This document shows positions 28,802-36,147 of a DNA stretch of 64,000 bases, piece after piece. The position numbers and the translations under genes are program-made. The notes under the pieces are model-generated. The model was given only the letters and a program-made list of their open reading frames with translations, made no database searches and had not been told where the DNA came from. Numbering within the stretch: position 1 is the stretch's first letter; each line of letters starts with the position of its first letter. The stretch is from positions 441,813 through 505,812 of the forward strand of contig NZ_BMRN01000002.1 in NCBI RefSeq assembly GCF_014648655.1. Direction: 5' to 3'. This stretch comes from Streptomyces atratus (GTDB lineage Bacteria > Actinomycetota > Actinomycetes > Streptomycetales > Streptomycetaceae).

Positions 28802-29752
28802 TCACTTCGCGCCGAGCGCCTTCTGGAGGGCGGCGAGGTTGGACTGCATGACCTCGAAGTAGTTGTCGCCCTTGGACTTGTCGGTGATTCCCTCGAGCGG
28901 GTCGAGGACGTCGGTCCTCAGGCCGGTGTCCGCCGCGACGGTCTTCGCGGTCTTGTCGCTGGCGAGGGTCTCGAAGAAGACGGTGGTGGCCTTGCTCTTC
29001 TCCGCGATGGTGTGGATCTCCTGGATCCGGGCGGGGCTGGGCTCGGCCTCGGGGTCGATGCCGGCGATGCCCTCCTGGACCAGGCCATAGCGCTCGGCGA
29101 GGTAGCCGAAGGCGGAGTGGGTGGTGACGAACGTCTTGGTGGCGGTGTTCCGCAGGCCCGTCTCGTACGCCGTGTTCAGCGTGTCGAGCCTCTTGACCAG
29201 GGCGTCCGTGTTCTTGCGGTAGTCCGCGGCGTGGCCGGGGTCGGTCTTCTCCAGGGACGCGCCGACGCCCTTGGCGACCTCGGCGTACTTCACCGGGTCC
29301 AGCCAGATGTGCGGGTCGGCCCCGGCGCCCTCGCCCTCGTGCTCGTGCTCGTGGCCGTGTTCGTCGCCGCCGGTCTCGGTGCCGTGGTCCTCCAGCGTGG
29401 TCAGCTTCGCCGCGTCGACGCTGTGGGTCGACTCGGACAGCTTGATCGCGTCGTCGACGGCGGGCTGGATGCCCTTGAGGTAAAGGATGTAGTCGGCGTC
29501 GCCGAGTCCGCCGATCTGCCGCGGGGTGAGCTCCAGATCGTGCGGCTCGACGCCCGGCTTGGTCAGCGTGGTGACGGAGACGTGGTTTCCGCCGATCTGC
29601 TCGGCCAGGAACTGCATCGGATAGAACGAGGCCACCACGTTCAGCTTGTCGCCGTTCTTGTGGTCGGCGGCATCCGAGGCGGAGCAGGCGGTGAGGCCGA
29701 GGACGACTGCTCCGGCGACGGCGGTCGTGGGTATGAGGCGGCTTACGTTCAT
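28802..29752 (-). CDS. znuA: Zinc-binding lipoprotein ZnuA
   Basis: Extracytoplasmic solute-binding lipoprotein of 316 residues. The signal peptide ends in the lipobox LTAC, so the Cys near residue 22 is lipidated. A His/Glu-rich loop (HGHEHEHEGEG) before ADPHIWLDP is the zinc-capture loop of family A1 proteins, and later His and Glu ligands (THSAFGYLAERYG) are present. ATG 29752 lies where transcription is predicted to begin, with no ribosome site, so the message may be leaderless. ATG 29761 and TTG 29770 are upstream alternatives. Confidence 0.93.
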   Translation of the reverse strand: MNVSRLIPTTAVAGAVVLGLTACSASDAADHKNGDKLNVVASFYPMQFLAEQIGGNHVSVTTLTKPGVEPHDLELTPRQIGGLGDADYILYLKGIQPAVDDAIKLSESTHSVDAAKLTTLEDHGTETGGDEHGHEHEHEGEGAGADPHIWLDPVKYAEVAKGVGASLEKTDPGHAADYRKNTDALVKRLDTLNTAYETGLRNTATKTFVTTHSAFGYLAERYGLVQEGIAGIDPEAEPSPARIQEIHTIAEKSKATTVFFETLASDKTAKTVAADTGLRTDVLDPLEGITDKSKGDNYFEVMQSNLAALQKALGAK

Positions 29753-29759
29753 GACAGTC

Positions 29760-29789
29760 ATTTTCAACAAAACTGGAAACGATTGTCAA
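29760..29789 (-). promoter_or_regulatory. znuA promoter with Zur box
   Basis: Read on the minus strand, TTGACA (29789-29784) is a perfect -35. With an 18-base spacer it is followed by GAAAAT (29765-29760) as -10, so transcription should begin at or next to ATG 29752. The 15-base sequence 29774-29788 (TGGAAACGATTGTCA on the plus strand) matches the Streptomyces Zur consensus TGAAAATGATTTTCA at 12 of 15 positions and overlaps the -35, as expected for repression. Confidence 0.75.
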
Positions 29790-29960
29790 CAAGGCTGATG
29801 GGATGACCCCTCGGCCGACTGCGCCGATACCGATTTGATCCAAGGGGCGTGCCCGCCGGTAATCTGAAGCATTCGCCCGCCCGTCTCCCGACCACCACCC
29901 CCCACCGAGGCGCTTCGCGCCACCCTTGTCCAATTTCGTCGTCGTAATGAAGAGAGCACC

Positions 29961-31343
29961 GTGGCCGCCGACAAGATCGACTCCATCGTCAGCCTGAGCA
30001 AGCGCCGTGGCTTCGTCTATCCCTGCAGTGAGATCTACGGTGGTCAGCGCGCCGCCTGGGACTACGGGCCGCTGGGCGTCGAGCTGAAGGAGAACCTCAA
30101 GCGCCAGTGGTGGCGCTACATGGTCACCTCGCGCGAGGACGTGGTCGGACTCGACTCGTCGGTCATCCTGGCCCCCGAGGTCTGGGTCGCCTCCGGCCAT
30201 GTCGCCACGTTCACCGACCCGCTGACCGAGTGCACCTCCTGTCACAAGCGCTTCCGCGCCGACCACCTGGAGGAGGCGTACGAGGAGAAGCACGGCCACG
30301 CGCCCGCGAACGGCCTGAGCGAGCTCAACTGCCCCAACTGCGGCAACAAGGGCACCTTCACCGAGCCCAAGCAGTTCTCGGGTCTGCTCTCCACCCACCT
30401 CGGCCCGACCCAGGACTCCGGCTCGGTCGCCTACCTGCGTCCCGAGACCGCCCAGGGCATCTTCACCAACTTCGGCCAGGTGCAGCAGACTTCGCGCAAG
30501 AAGCCGCCGTTCGGTATCGCCCAGATGGGCAAGTCCTTCCGGAACGAGATCACTCCGGGCAACTTCATCTTCCGCACCCGCGAGTTCGAGCAGATGGAGA
30601 TGGAGTTCTTCGTCAAGCCGGGCGAGGACGAGAAGTGGCAGGAGTACTGGATGGAGCAGCGCTGGAACTGGTACACCGGCCTGGGCCTGCGCGAGGAGAA
30701 CATGCGGTGGTTCGAGCACCCGCAGGAGAAGCTCTCGCACTACTCCAAGCGCACCGCTGACATCGAGTACCGCTTCCGCTTCGGCGGCAGCGAGTGGGGC
30801 GAGCTGGAGGGCGTCGCCAACCGCACGGACTACGACCTCAAGGCGCACTCCAAGGCCTCGGGCACGGACCTGTCCTTCTTCGACCAGGAGGCCGGCGAGC
30901 GCTGGACTCCGTACGTCATCGAGCCGGCAGCCGGTGTCGGCCGCGCGATGCTCGCCTTCCTCCTCGACGCCTACATCGAGGACGAGGCGCCCAACGCCAA
31001 GGGCGTCATGGAGAAGCGCACCGTGATGCGCCTCGACCCGCGCCTCGCGCCGGTCAAGGTCGCCGTCCTGCCGCTGTCCCGCAACCCGCAGCTGTCGCCG
31101 AAGGCCAAGGGCCTCGCGACCGACCTGCGGAAGAACTGGAACATCGAGTTCGACGACGCGGGTGCCATCGGCCGGCGCTACCGTCGTCAGGACGAGATCG
31201 GTACGCCGTTCTGCGTCACCGTCGACTTCGACACCCTCGATGACAACGCGGTGACCGTGCGCGAGCGCGACACCATGAAGCAGGAGCGCGTCTCCCTGGA
31301 CCAGATCCAGGCCTACCTCGGCGCCCGACTGCTGGGCTGCTGA
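29961..31343 (+). CDS. glyS: Glycyl-tRNA synthetase (dimeric class II type)
   Basis: Cytosolic enzyme of 460 residues that charges tRNA-Gly. It is the eukaryote/archaea-like alpha2 form. The catalytic core has [13 protein letters not shown], motif 2 with [23 protein letters not shown], and motif 3 at [15 protein letters not shown] zinc-ribbon-like Cys set (CTSC, CPNC) interrupts the N-terminal half. A C-terminal anticodon-binding domain ends the protein. GTG 29961 follows GAAGAGAG. It is divergent from znuA and ends in a 16-bp perfect hairpin. Confidence 0.97.
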   Translation: MAADKIDSIVSLSKRRGFVYPCSEIYGGQRAAWDYGPLGVELKENLKRQWWRYMVTSREDVVGLDSSVILAPEVWVASGHVATFTDPLTECTSCHKRFRADHLEEAYEEKHGHAPANGLSELNCPNCGNKGTFTEPKQFSGLLSTHLGPTQDSGSVAYLRPETAQGIFTNFGQVQQTSRKKPPFGIAQMGKSFRNEITPGNFIFRTREFEQMEMEFFVKPGEDEKWQEYWMEQRWNWYTGLGLREENMRWFEHPQEKLSHYSKRTADIEYRFRFGGSEWGELEGVANRTDYDLKAHSKASGTDLSFFDQEAGERWTPYVIEPAAGVGRAMLAFLLDAYIEDEAPNAKGVMEKRTVMRLDPRLAPVKVAVLPLSRNPQLSPKAKGLATDLRKNWNIEFDDAGAIGRRYRRQDEIGTPFCVTVDFDTLDDNAVTVRERDTMKQERVSLDQIQAYLGARLLGC

Positions 31344-31361
31344 CGCACCACGGTTTCACGG

Positions 31362-31399
31362 CGAAGCCCCCGGTTCCTCGTACGGAACCGGGGGCTTCG
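31362..31399 (+). terminator. glyS terminator
   Basis: Perfect 16-bp stem, 31362-31377 with 31384-31399 (arm CGAAGCCCCCGGTTCC), with a 6-base loop, 18 bases after the glyS stop. It is followed only by TTG. Confidence 0.85.
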
Positions 31400-31452
31400 T
31401 TGCACACTGTCCACGCTGAGCAGTTGCGTCAATGCGTCAACAGGAGGCTCGG

Positions 31453-31656
31453 ATGCCGTCCATGACCACGAGCAAGGTCAGCAGATGGGATCAGCACGGC
31501 CGTGAACATGTCGTCCACGTACGGAAGTCGGGGATGCAGCGGCAGCTGAGCTGCGACACCTGCGGCTGGGGCAAGGGCGTCCAGTTCCTGCCCTGGCTCA
31601 AGGCCGAGGAACATCTCGCCGAGGCCCACCGGGCGACGGTCGACCCGACCGCCTGA
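31453..31656 (+). CDS. Small CxxC-containing hypothetical protein
   Basis: A 67-residue protein with a strong ribosome site (AGGAGG 31442-31447, 5 bases before ATG). The centre has CDTCGWGKGV, and the C-terminal helix ends AEEHLAEAHRATV. One CxxC plus a downstream H-x4-H resembles half of a zinc finger, but no family is recognised. It follows the glyS terminator and so has its own promoter. Function unknown. Confidence 0.65.
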   Translation: MPSMTTSKVSRWDQHGREHVVHVRKSGMQRQLSCDTCGWGKGVQFLPWLKAEEHLAEAHRATVDPTA

Positions 31657-31695
31657 GCGGGCCTCCCACGCCCACTCCCGTCATGCGTGGGGCCG

Positions 31696-31938
31696 TTACG
31701 CGCGCAGGCCGCGCAGCAGCAGGTCCGACACGGTGGTGAACTCGGCCGTGATGGCGGGGCTCTGCCACTCCGCCGCATACGCCGGGTCGTGGAAACGTGC
31801 CGTCGCGTCGAAGACCGACTGCGCGGCGACCGCCGGATCGTCCACGGCGAACTGCCCGCAGCGCACGCCCTCCTCGACGATCTCCCGCAGCCGGCAGCGG
31901 CCGGTCACGGCCTCGCGCAGGGCCACCTTCGTGATCCG
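31696..31938 (-). pseudogene. Remnant of a TetR-family regulator (C-terminal domain only)
   Basis: About 80 codons resemble the ligand-binding end of a TetR regulator: RITKVALREAVTGRCRLREI, then DPAVAAQSVFDATARFHDPA and a final SDLLLRGLRA. An in-frame TGA at 31941-31939 precedes it, and no helix-turn-helix is found in any frame upstream. The DNA-binding half is therefore lost. A GTG at 31926 could still allow a short product, but function as a repressor is ruled out. Confidence 0.7.
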
Positions 31939-32137
31939 TCAGTCCATGGTCGCGACGCTTCACCCGGCCGCGCCGAAAACCGGGTGCGGTGGCCGACACG
32001 GCCGAGGTACGGTTCCGGCATGTCTTCGTTCTTCCAGATCTACGAGTGAGAGCGCGGCGGGTCCGACCACCCGCCGCCCACCGGATCGATTCCAGGTCGC
32101 TTCAGACCTCACTTCTCACTACGAATGGGAGAACGCC

Positions 32138-32407
32138 GTGGCCAAGAGCCGCAACAACCTCCTCGGCGTGGGCGGACAGCGCAAGAAGCTGTCCCGCGCC
32201 GAGCAGCAGGGCGCGGGCCCTGCGCGCAATGCCGACCGCAAGACGGCTGCCGACCAGAAGCAGGAGCTGCTGCGCAAGATGCGTGAGCGCGCGCAGTCGG
32301 GACCGGCCTCCGCACAGGCGGCCGAGTCAGCCGCGCAGGCCGGGCCGCCGTCGGACGACTCCGCGCAGCCGAGTACGTCCGAGCAGGACACCTCGGCACA
32401 GAGCTGA
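32138..32407 (+). CDS. DUF6243-type small hydrophilic protein
   Basis: An 89-residue protein, basic at the N-terminus (AKSRNNLLGVGGQRKKLSRAE) and Ser/Ala/Gln-rich and acidic at the end. The pattern matches the small family I know as DUF6243, abundant in Streptomyces and without known function. GGGAG lies 7 bases before GTG 32138. It is probably disordered, with one helix (ADQKQELLRKMRERAQ). A 16-bp hairpin follows 24 bases after the stop, so it is a single-gene transcript. Confidence 0.8.
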   Translation: MAKSRNNLLGVGGQRKKLSRAEQQGAGPARNADRKTAADQKQELLRKMRERAQSGPASAQAAESAAQAGPPSDDSAQPSTSEQDTSAQS

Positions 32408-32430
32408 CGCTCCCTCGTCACCCGTACGAC

Positions 32431-32467
32431 CGTGGGCCCGGATCACCTGGAGTGATCCGGGCCCACG
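32431..32467 (+). terminator. Terminator after the DUF6243 gene
   Basis: Perfect 16-bp stem, 32431-32446 with 32452-32467 (arm CGTGGGCCCGGATCAC), closed by the 5-base loop CTGGA. Confidence 0.8.
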
Positions 32468-32498
32468 CCCTTGTCCGTGTCCCGTTGCCGCCCTGCGC

Positions 32499-32645
32499 TC
32501 ACGCCACCTCGCGCGGCAGCCGCAGACTCAGCAGCACCGTCAGCACCACCGCGGCCGACTGCGCCAGCAGCGTCACGGGCAGCGCGTCCCGTATTCCCGA
32601 GCCCGGGACCAGGGAGAGGAACAGCGTGCCGAGCGTGGCCACACC
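32499..32645 (-). pseudogene. C-terminal remnant of an MFS transporter
   Basis: The minus strand reads GVATLGTLFLSLVPGSGI, then ALPVTLLAQSAAVVLTVLL and a Leu/Arg/Pro end with stop at 32499. This is the usual last one or two helices of a DHA2-type transporter. Nothing upstream on this strand continues it: a perfect 45-bp palindrome begins at once, and the full-length exporter ends further away at 32798 in another frame. With the 130 bases beyond the palindrome, which hold no gene, this fills the 330-base gap to the exporter. Confidence 0.55.
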
Positions 32646-32688
32646 CGGCGCGCGGCAGTGGGTCCCGGACCCACTGCCGCGCGCCGGG
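32644..32688. repeat. 45-bp perfect palindrome
   Basis: Arms of 22 bases (32644-32665 and 32667-32688, beginning CCCGGCGCGCGG) are exact reverse complements around one central base. It is the longest perfect inverted repeat seen in the window. It could act as a terminator for the exporter read from the right, or be a leftover of a mobile element. Confidence 0.85.
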
Positions 32689-32797
32689 CGCATCCCAGCA
32701 GCTCGCACCCCCGCCGCCCACACCGGCACGCACGGCCGGTATGCCGCGCAGAGCACGATGCGGAACAGGACGAGACCGGGCGGCGGCTGCGGCGCCT

Positions 32798-34282
32798 TCA
32801 GGCCCTGGAGCTCGCCGACGCCTGATCCTCGGCGGGGACACCCGTCGGCACCTCCAGCCGCTGCGCGGTACGGCGCGCCGTCTCCAGCGCCCAGCGCCCA
32901 CTGGTCAGCGCCCCCACCAGCAGGACGCACAGCCCGCACCCGGCGAGGATCCACCAGGCGGGCTTGCTCGCGTCCACGAAGGCGGCCGCGTACTCGGCGC
33001 CGCGCGGCGAACCGGTACCGGCCACGCCCGCCGCCAGCACCGCACCGATCACGGCGACCCCGAGCGTTCCGCCGATCTGCCGGCTGGTCGAGGCGACCGC
33101 CGCCGCCACACCGGCCTGTGAGCGCGGCATCCCGGAGACGGCCGTGTTGGTGATCGGCGCGTTCACCATGCCGAAGCCGAGACCGAACAGCACATAGCCG
33201 GTGAACAGCAGGACGTCGTCCGTCTCCGCGTCGAACGCGGCGAACAACAGCCCGCACGCCGTCATGGCCACGCCCGCCACCAGCAGCGACAGCCGCGGCC
33301 CCCGGCTGCCGACGAGCCGGCCCGACAGCGGTGCGCAGACAAAGGTCAGGGCCGCCATCGGCAGCATGTACAGACCGGCGTGCAAAGCGCTCAGACCGCG
33401 CACGTTCTGCAGATACAGCGTGTTGAGGAAGAGGAACCCGCTCAGTGCGGCGAAGGCGCAGACCGCGATGGCGGTGGCACCGCTGAACGGGGCGCTGCGG
33501 AAGAACCTCAGATCGATGAGGGGCTCGGCGCGCCTGGGCTCGTACAGCAGCAGCCCGACGAGCGAGCACACGGCGAGCACCGCGAACACCAGGATCCGTG
33601 GCGAGGTCCAGCCCGCCGAGGGCGCCTCGATGATCGCGTACGTCAGCGAACCGAGCAGTCCGACGACCAGCAGCTGCCCCACGGGATCGGGGCGGCGCGG
33701 CTTCGGGGCGCGGGACTCCGGGACGTACCGCCAGGTGAGCAGCAGCGCGACGAGACCGACCGGCAGATTGATCCAGAAGATGGACCGCCAGCCGACCGAG
33801 TCCACCAACAGGCCGCCGACCACCGGGCCCGCCGCCATGGAGATGCCGACGACACCGCCCCACACTCCGATGGCGCGGGCCCGCTCGCGCGGGTCGGTGA
33901 AGGTGTTGGTGATGATCGACATCGCGACAGGGTTGAGCATCGAGCCGCCCACCGCCTGCACCATCCGGAACGCCACCAGCGACTCCAGGTTCGGCGCCAG
34001 GGAGCAGAGCACCGAGCCGAGGGTGAAGAGGACGAGCCCGATCTTGAAGATCTTCCGGCGCCCTATCCGGTCGGCGGTGGAGCCCGCGAGCATCAGCAGC
34101 GAGGCGAGAACGAGGGTGTAGGCGTCGATCGTCCACTGCATGCCCGCGACGGTGGCGTGCAGTTCCTTCTGCATGGAGGGCAGGGCGACATTGAGGACGG
34201 TGTTGTCGAGACTGACGATCAGCAGGCTCATGCAGCAGATCGCCAGCACCAGCTGCCGTCGACGGGGGCTCAGCTCGGGCAT
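32798..34282 (-). CDS. DHA2 family (14-helix) MFS drug exporter
   Basis: Membrane protein of 494 residues of the EmrB/QacA group, about 14 helices. Motif A-like GSTADRIGRRKIFKIG, motif C-like GVVGISMAAGPVVGGLLVD and the family signature SLDNTVLNVALPSMQ are clear. Such proteins export toxic cations or antibiotics by proton antiport. ATG 34282 has no ribosome site, but TACTAT (34294-34289) lies 6 bases upstream, which would make a leaderless transcript. The palindromic string GGTTAACTAACG at 34296-34307 looks like a TetR operator. The only TetR gene nearby is the remnant at 31.7 kb. Confidence 0.9.
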   Translation of the reverse strand: MPELSPRRRQLVLAICCMSLLIVSLDNTVLNVALPSMQKELHATVAGMQWTIDAYTLVLASLLMLAGSTADRIGRRKIFKIGLVLFTLGSVLCSLAPNLESLVAFRMVQAVGGSMLNPVAMSIITNTFTDPRERARAIGVWGGVVGISMAAGPVVGGLLVDSVGWRSIFWINLPVGLVALLLTWRYVPESRAPKPRRPDPVGQLLVVGLLGSLTYAIIEAPSAGWTSPRILVFAVLAVCSLVGLLLYEPRRAEPLIDLRFFRSAPFSGATAIAVCAFAALSGFLFLNTLYLQNVRGLSALHAGLYMLPMAALTFVCAPLSGRLVGSRGPRLSLLVAGVAMTACGLLFAAFDAETDDVLLFTGYVLFGLGFGMVNAPITNTAVSGMPRSQAGVAAAVASTSRQIGGTLGVAVIGAVLAAGVAGTGSPRGAEYAAAFVDASKPAWWILAGCGLCVLLVGALTSGRWALETARRTAQRLEVPTGVPAEDQASASSRA

Positions 34283-34352
34283 ACATGGATAGTACGGTTA
34301 ACTAACGAACTCTGCTGGCGGGCCGCTCCGCGCCGTACGCGACAATGGAGCA

Positions 34353-35501
34353 ATGACCACGCTCGCCCCTTCGCTCCCGCTGCTCCGGATCGGCCCCCAC
34401 ACGGTGCAGCCGCCGGTGGTGCTCGCCCCCATGGCCGGCATCACCAACGCCCCGTTCCGCACCCTGTGCCGGGAGTTCTCCGGCGGCAAGGGGCTGTTCG
34501 TCAGCGAGATGATCACCACGCGGGCGCTGGTCGAGCGCAATGAGAAGACCATGCAGCTCATCCACTTCGACGCGAGCGAGACCCCGCGCTCGATCCAGCT
34601 GTACGGAGTGGACCCGGTCACCGTCGGCAAGGCCGTCCGCATGATCGTCGACGAGAACCTCGCCGACCACATCGACCTGAACTTCGGCTGCCCGGTCCCC
34701 AAGGTGACCCGCAAGGGCGGCGGCTCGGCGCTCCCGTACAAGCGGCCGCTGCTGCGCGCGATCCTCAACCAGGCGGTCTCCAACGCGGGCGATCTGCCGG
34801 TCACCATCAAGATGCGCAAGGGCATCGACGACGACCACACCACTTACCTCGACGCGGGCCGGATCGCGGTCGAGGAGGGCGTCACGGCCGTCGCCCTGCA
34901 CGGCAGGACGGCCGCCCAGCACTACGGCGGCACCGCGGACTGGGAAGCCATCGCCCGCCTCAAGGAGCACGTCCCGGAGATCCCCGTCCTCGGCAACGGG
35001 GACATCTGGTGCGCGGACGACGCCCGCCGGATGATGCGCGAGACCGGCTGCGACGGCGTGGTCGTGGGCCGGGGCTGCCTGGGCCGCCCCTGGCTCTTCG
35101 GTGACCTGGTGAGCGCGTTCGAGGGTACGCGGACGAGGCGGGCGCCGGCGCTCCGGGAGGTCGCCACCGTCATGCTGAGGCACGCGACGCTGCTGGGGGA
35201 GTGGATCGGTGACGAGACCCGTGGCGTGATCGACTTCCGTAAGCACGTGGCCTGGTACCTCAAGGGCTTCTCGGTCGGCTCCGAGATGCGCAAGAAGCTG
35301 GCGGTCACCTCGTCGCTGGAGGAGCTGGGCGGTCAGCTGCAGGAGCTGGACCTGGACCAGCCGTGGCCGGACGGCGCGGACGGGCCGCGCGGGCGCACCT
35401 CGGGCAACAACCGGGTGGTCCTGCCGGACGGCTGGCTGAAGGACCCGTACGACTGCGCGGGCGTGAGCGCCGACGCGGAGCTGGACACCTCGGGCGGCTG
35501 A
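34353..35501 (+). CDS. dusB: tRNA-dihydrouridine synthase (DusB type)
   Basis: FMN enzyme of 382 residues that reduces uridine to dihydrouridine in the tRNA D-loop. The TIM barrel starts with VVLAPMAGITNAPFR. The DLNFGCPVPKVTRKGGGSAL motif carries the catalytic Cys near residue 114. TIKMRKGIDDDH, ALHGRTAAQHYGG and GNGDIW complete the FMN site. GGAG lies 4 bases before ATG 34353. A C-terminal tail of about 40 residues is rich in Gly and Asp. It is divergent from the exporter and ends in an intrinsic terminator. Confidence 0.95.
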   Translation: MTTLAPSLPLLRIGPHTVQPPVVLAPMAGITNAPFRTLCREFSGGKGLFVSEMITTRALVERNEKTMQLIHFDASETPRSIQLYGVDPVTVGKAVRMIVDENLADHIDLNFGCPVPKVTRKGGGSALPYKRPLLRAILNQAVSNAGDLPVTIKMRKGIDDDHTTYLDAGRIAVEEGVTAVALHGRTAAQHYGGTADWEAIARLKEHVPEIPVLGNGDIWCADDARRMMRETGCDGVVVGRGCLGRPWLFGDLVSAFEGTRTRRAPALREVATVMLRHATLLGEWIGDETRGVIDFRKHVAWYLKGFSVGSEMRKKLAVTSSLEELGGQLQELDLDQPWPDGADGPRGRTSGNNRVVLPDGWLKDPYDCAGVSADAELDTSGG

Positions 35502-35573
35502 TTACGCTCCCCGGGACCTGACAGGGGTCCGACGGGGGCTCTCCACAGCTTCCCCGGCCCTCCTGGGCCCTTC

Positions 35574-35610
35574 AAGAGGCACGCGGCATCACAGGCACCG
35601 CGTGCCTCTT
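35574..35610 (+). terminator. dusB intrinsic terminator
   Basis: AAGAGGCACGCGG (35574-35586) pairs perfectly with 35598-35610 around an 11-base loop. CCTTTACC follows, a weak T-run. It lies 73 bases after the dusB stop. Confidence 0.75.
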
Positions 35611-35620
35611 CCTTTACCTC

Positions 35621-35849
35621 GCTCATCTGAGCGCTGTGTCGAGCCGGATTTGGCGATATCCGGCCAAGGGTGAGCCTAAATGAGCCCGCACGGGGGCATC
35701 GCGCGTCGAATCTGCTCACAGTCGGCTGCATCTTGATGATCAAAGGGTGACCATCGGCCGTCTCTCGCTCGTCCGGATGGTGACATCTGAGCGCCGATCG
35801 TAGAGTGATTCTCGCCACCCTGAGAACCGTTGCGCTCAAATGAGCGCAA
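35621..35849 (+). promoter_or_regulatory. Cluster of GCTCA-N2-TGAGC palindromes upstream of ppdK
   Basis: The 537 bases between the dusB terminator and ppdK hold no gene and are richer in A and T than the window. Two palindromes share one core: GCTCA-TC-TGAGC (35621-35632) and TTGCGCTCAAATGAGCGCAA (35830-35849). Further TGAGC half-sites lie at 35671 and 35681, one helical turn apart, and at 35788. CTTCGATC or TTTCGATC recurs at 35994, 36021 and 36085. This looks like a regulated promoter with a dedicated repressor or activator, whose identity I cannot name. Confidence 0.55.
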
Positions 35850-36147
35850 ATTTGGGAGCTGCATTTCTCAAATGGTGGCACTGGGTGCCAAGGGGCTTCA
35901 CTTTGATCGATCGACGCTTCCGCTGCGCTGCGTGGCCGACTTGGGGTCATCTGGTTGCACTGAGTGCTTATTCATTCAAGAAGTGAAGGCATCCTTCGAT
36001 CGAGGGACAGGCCATGTCACTTTCGATCTGCTGGCGGACGGGTGGTTGAGGCCTCATGACGCGCAAGTGGACGTACCCAGACACCTTCGATCTGGGTATG
36101 TTCCTCGCCGTCAGGGCAGCCACAGCGTCCTCGAGGAGTCGAGACCC

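Noticed and set aside
29771..29960. Glycine riboswitch or T-box upstream of glyS
   Set aside because: No tandem aptamer, no T-box sequence and no terminator/antiterminator pair were seen in the 190-base gap.
32020..32049. Nine-codon frame MSSFFQIYE upstream of the DUF6243 gene as a leader peptide
   Set aside because: No ribosome site, no run of one amino acid and no attenuator-like hairpin. Probably chance.
36000..36147. Upstream extension of ppdK to the beginning of its open frame at 35830
   Set aside because: The added residues show no family similarity, the region holds operator-like palindromes, and GAGGAG sits in front of GTG 36148.
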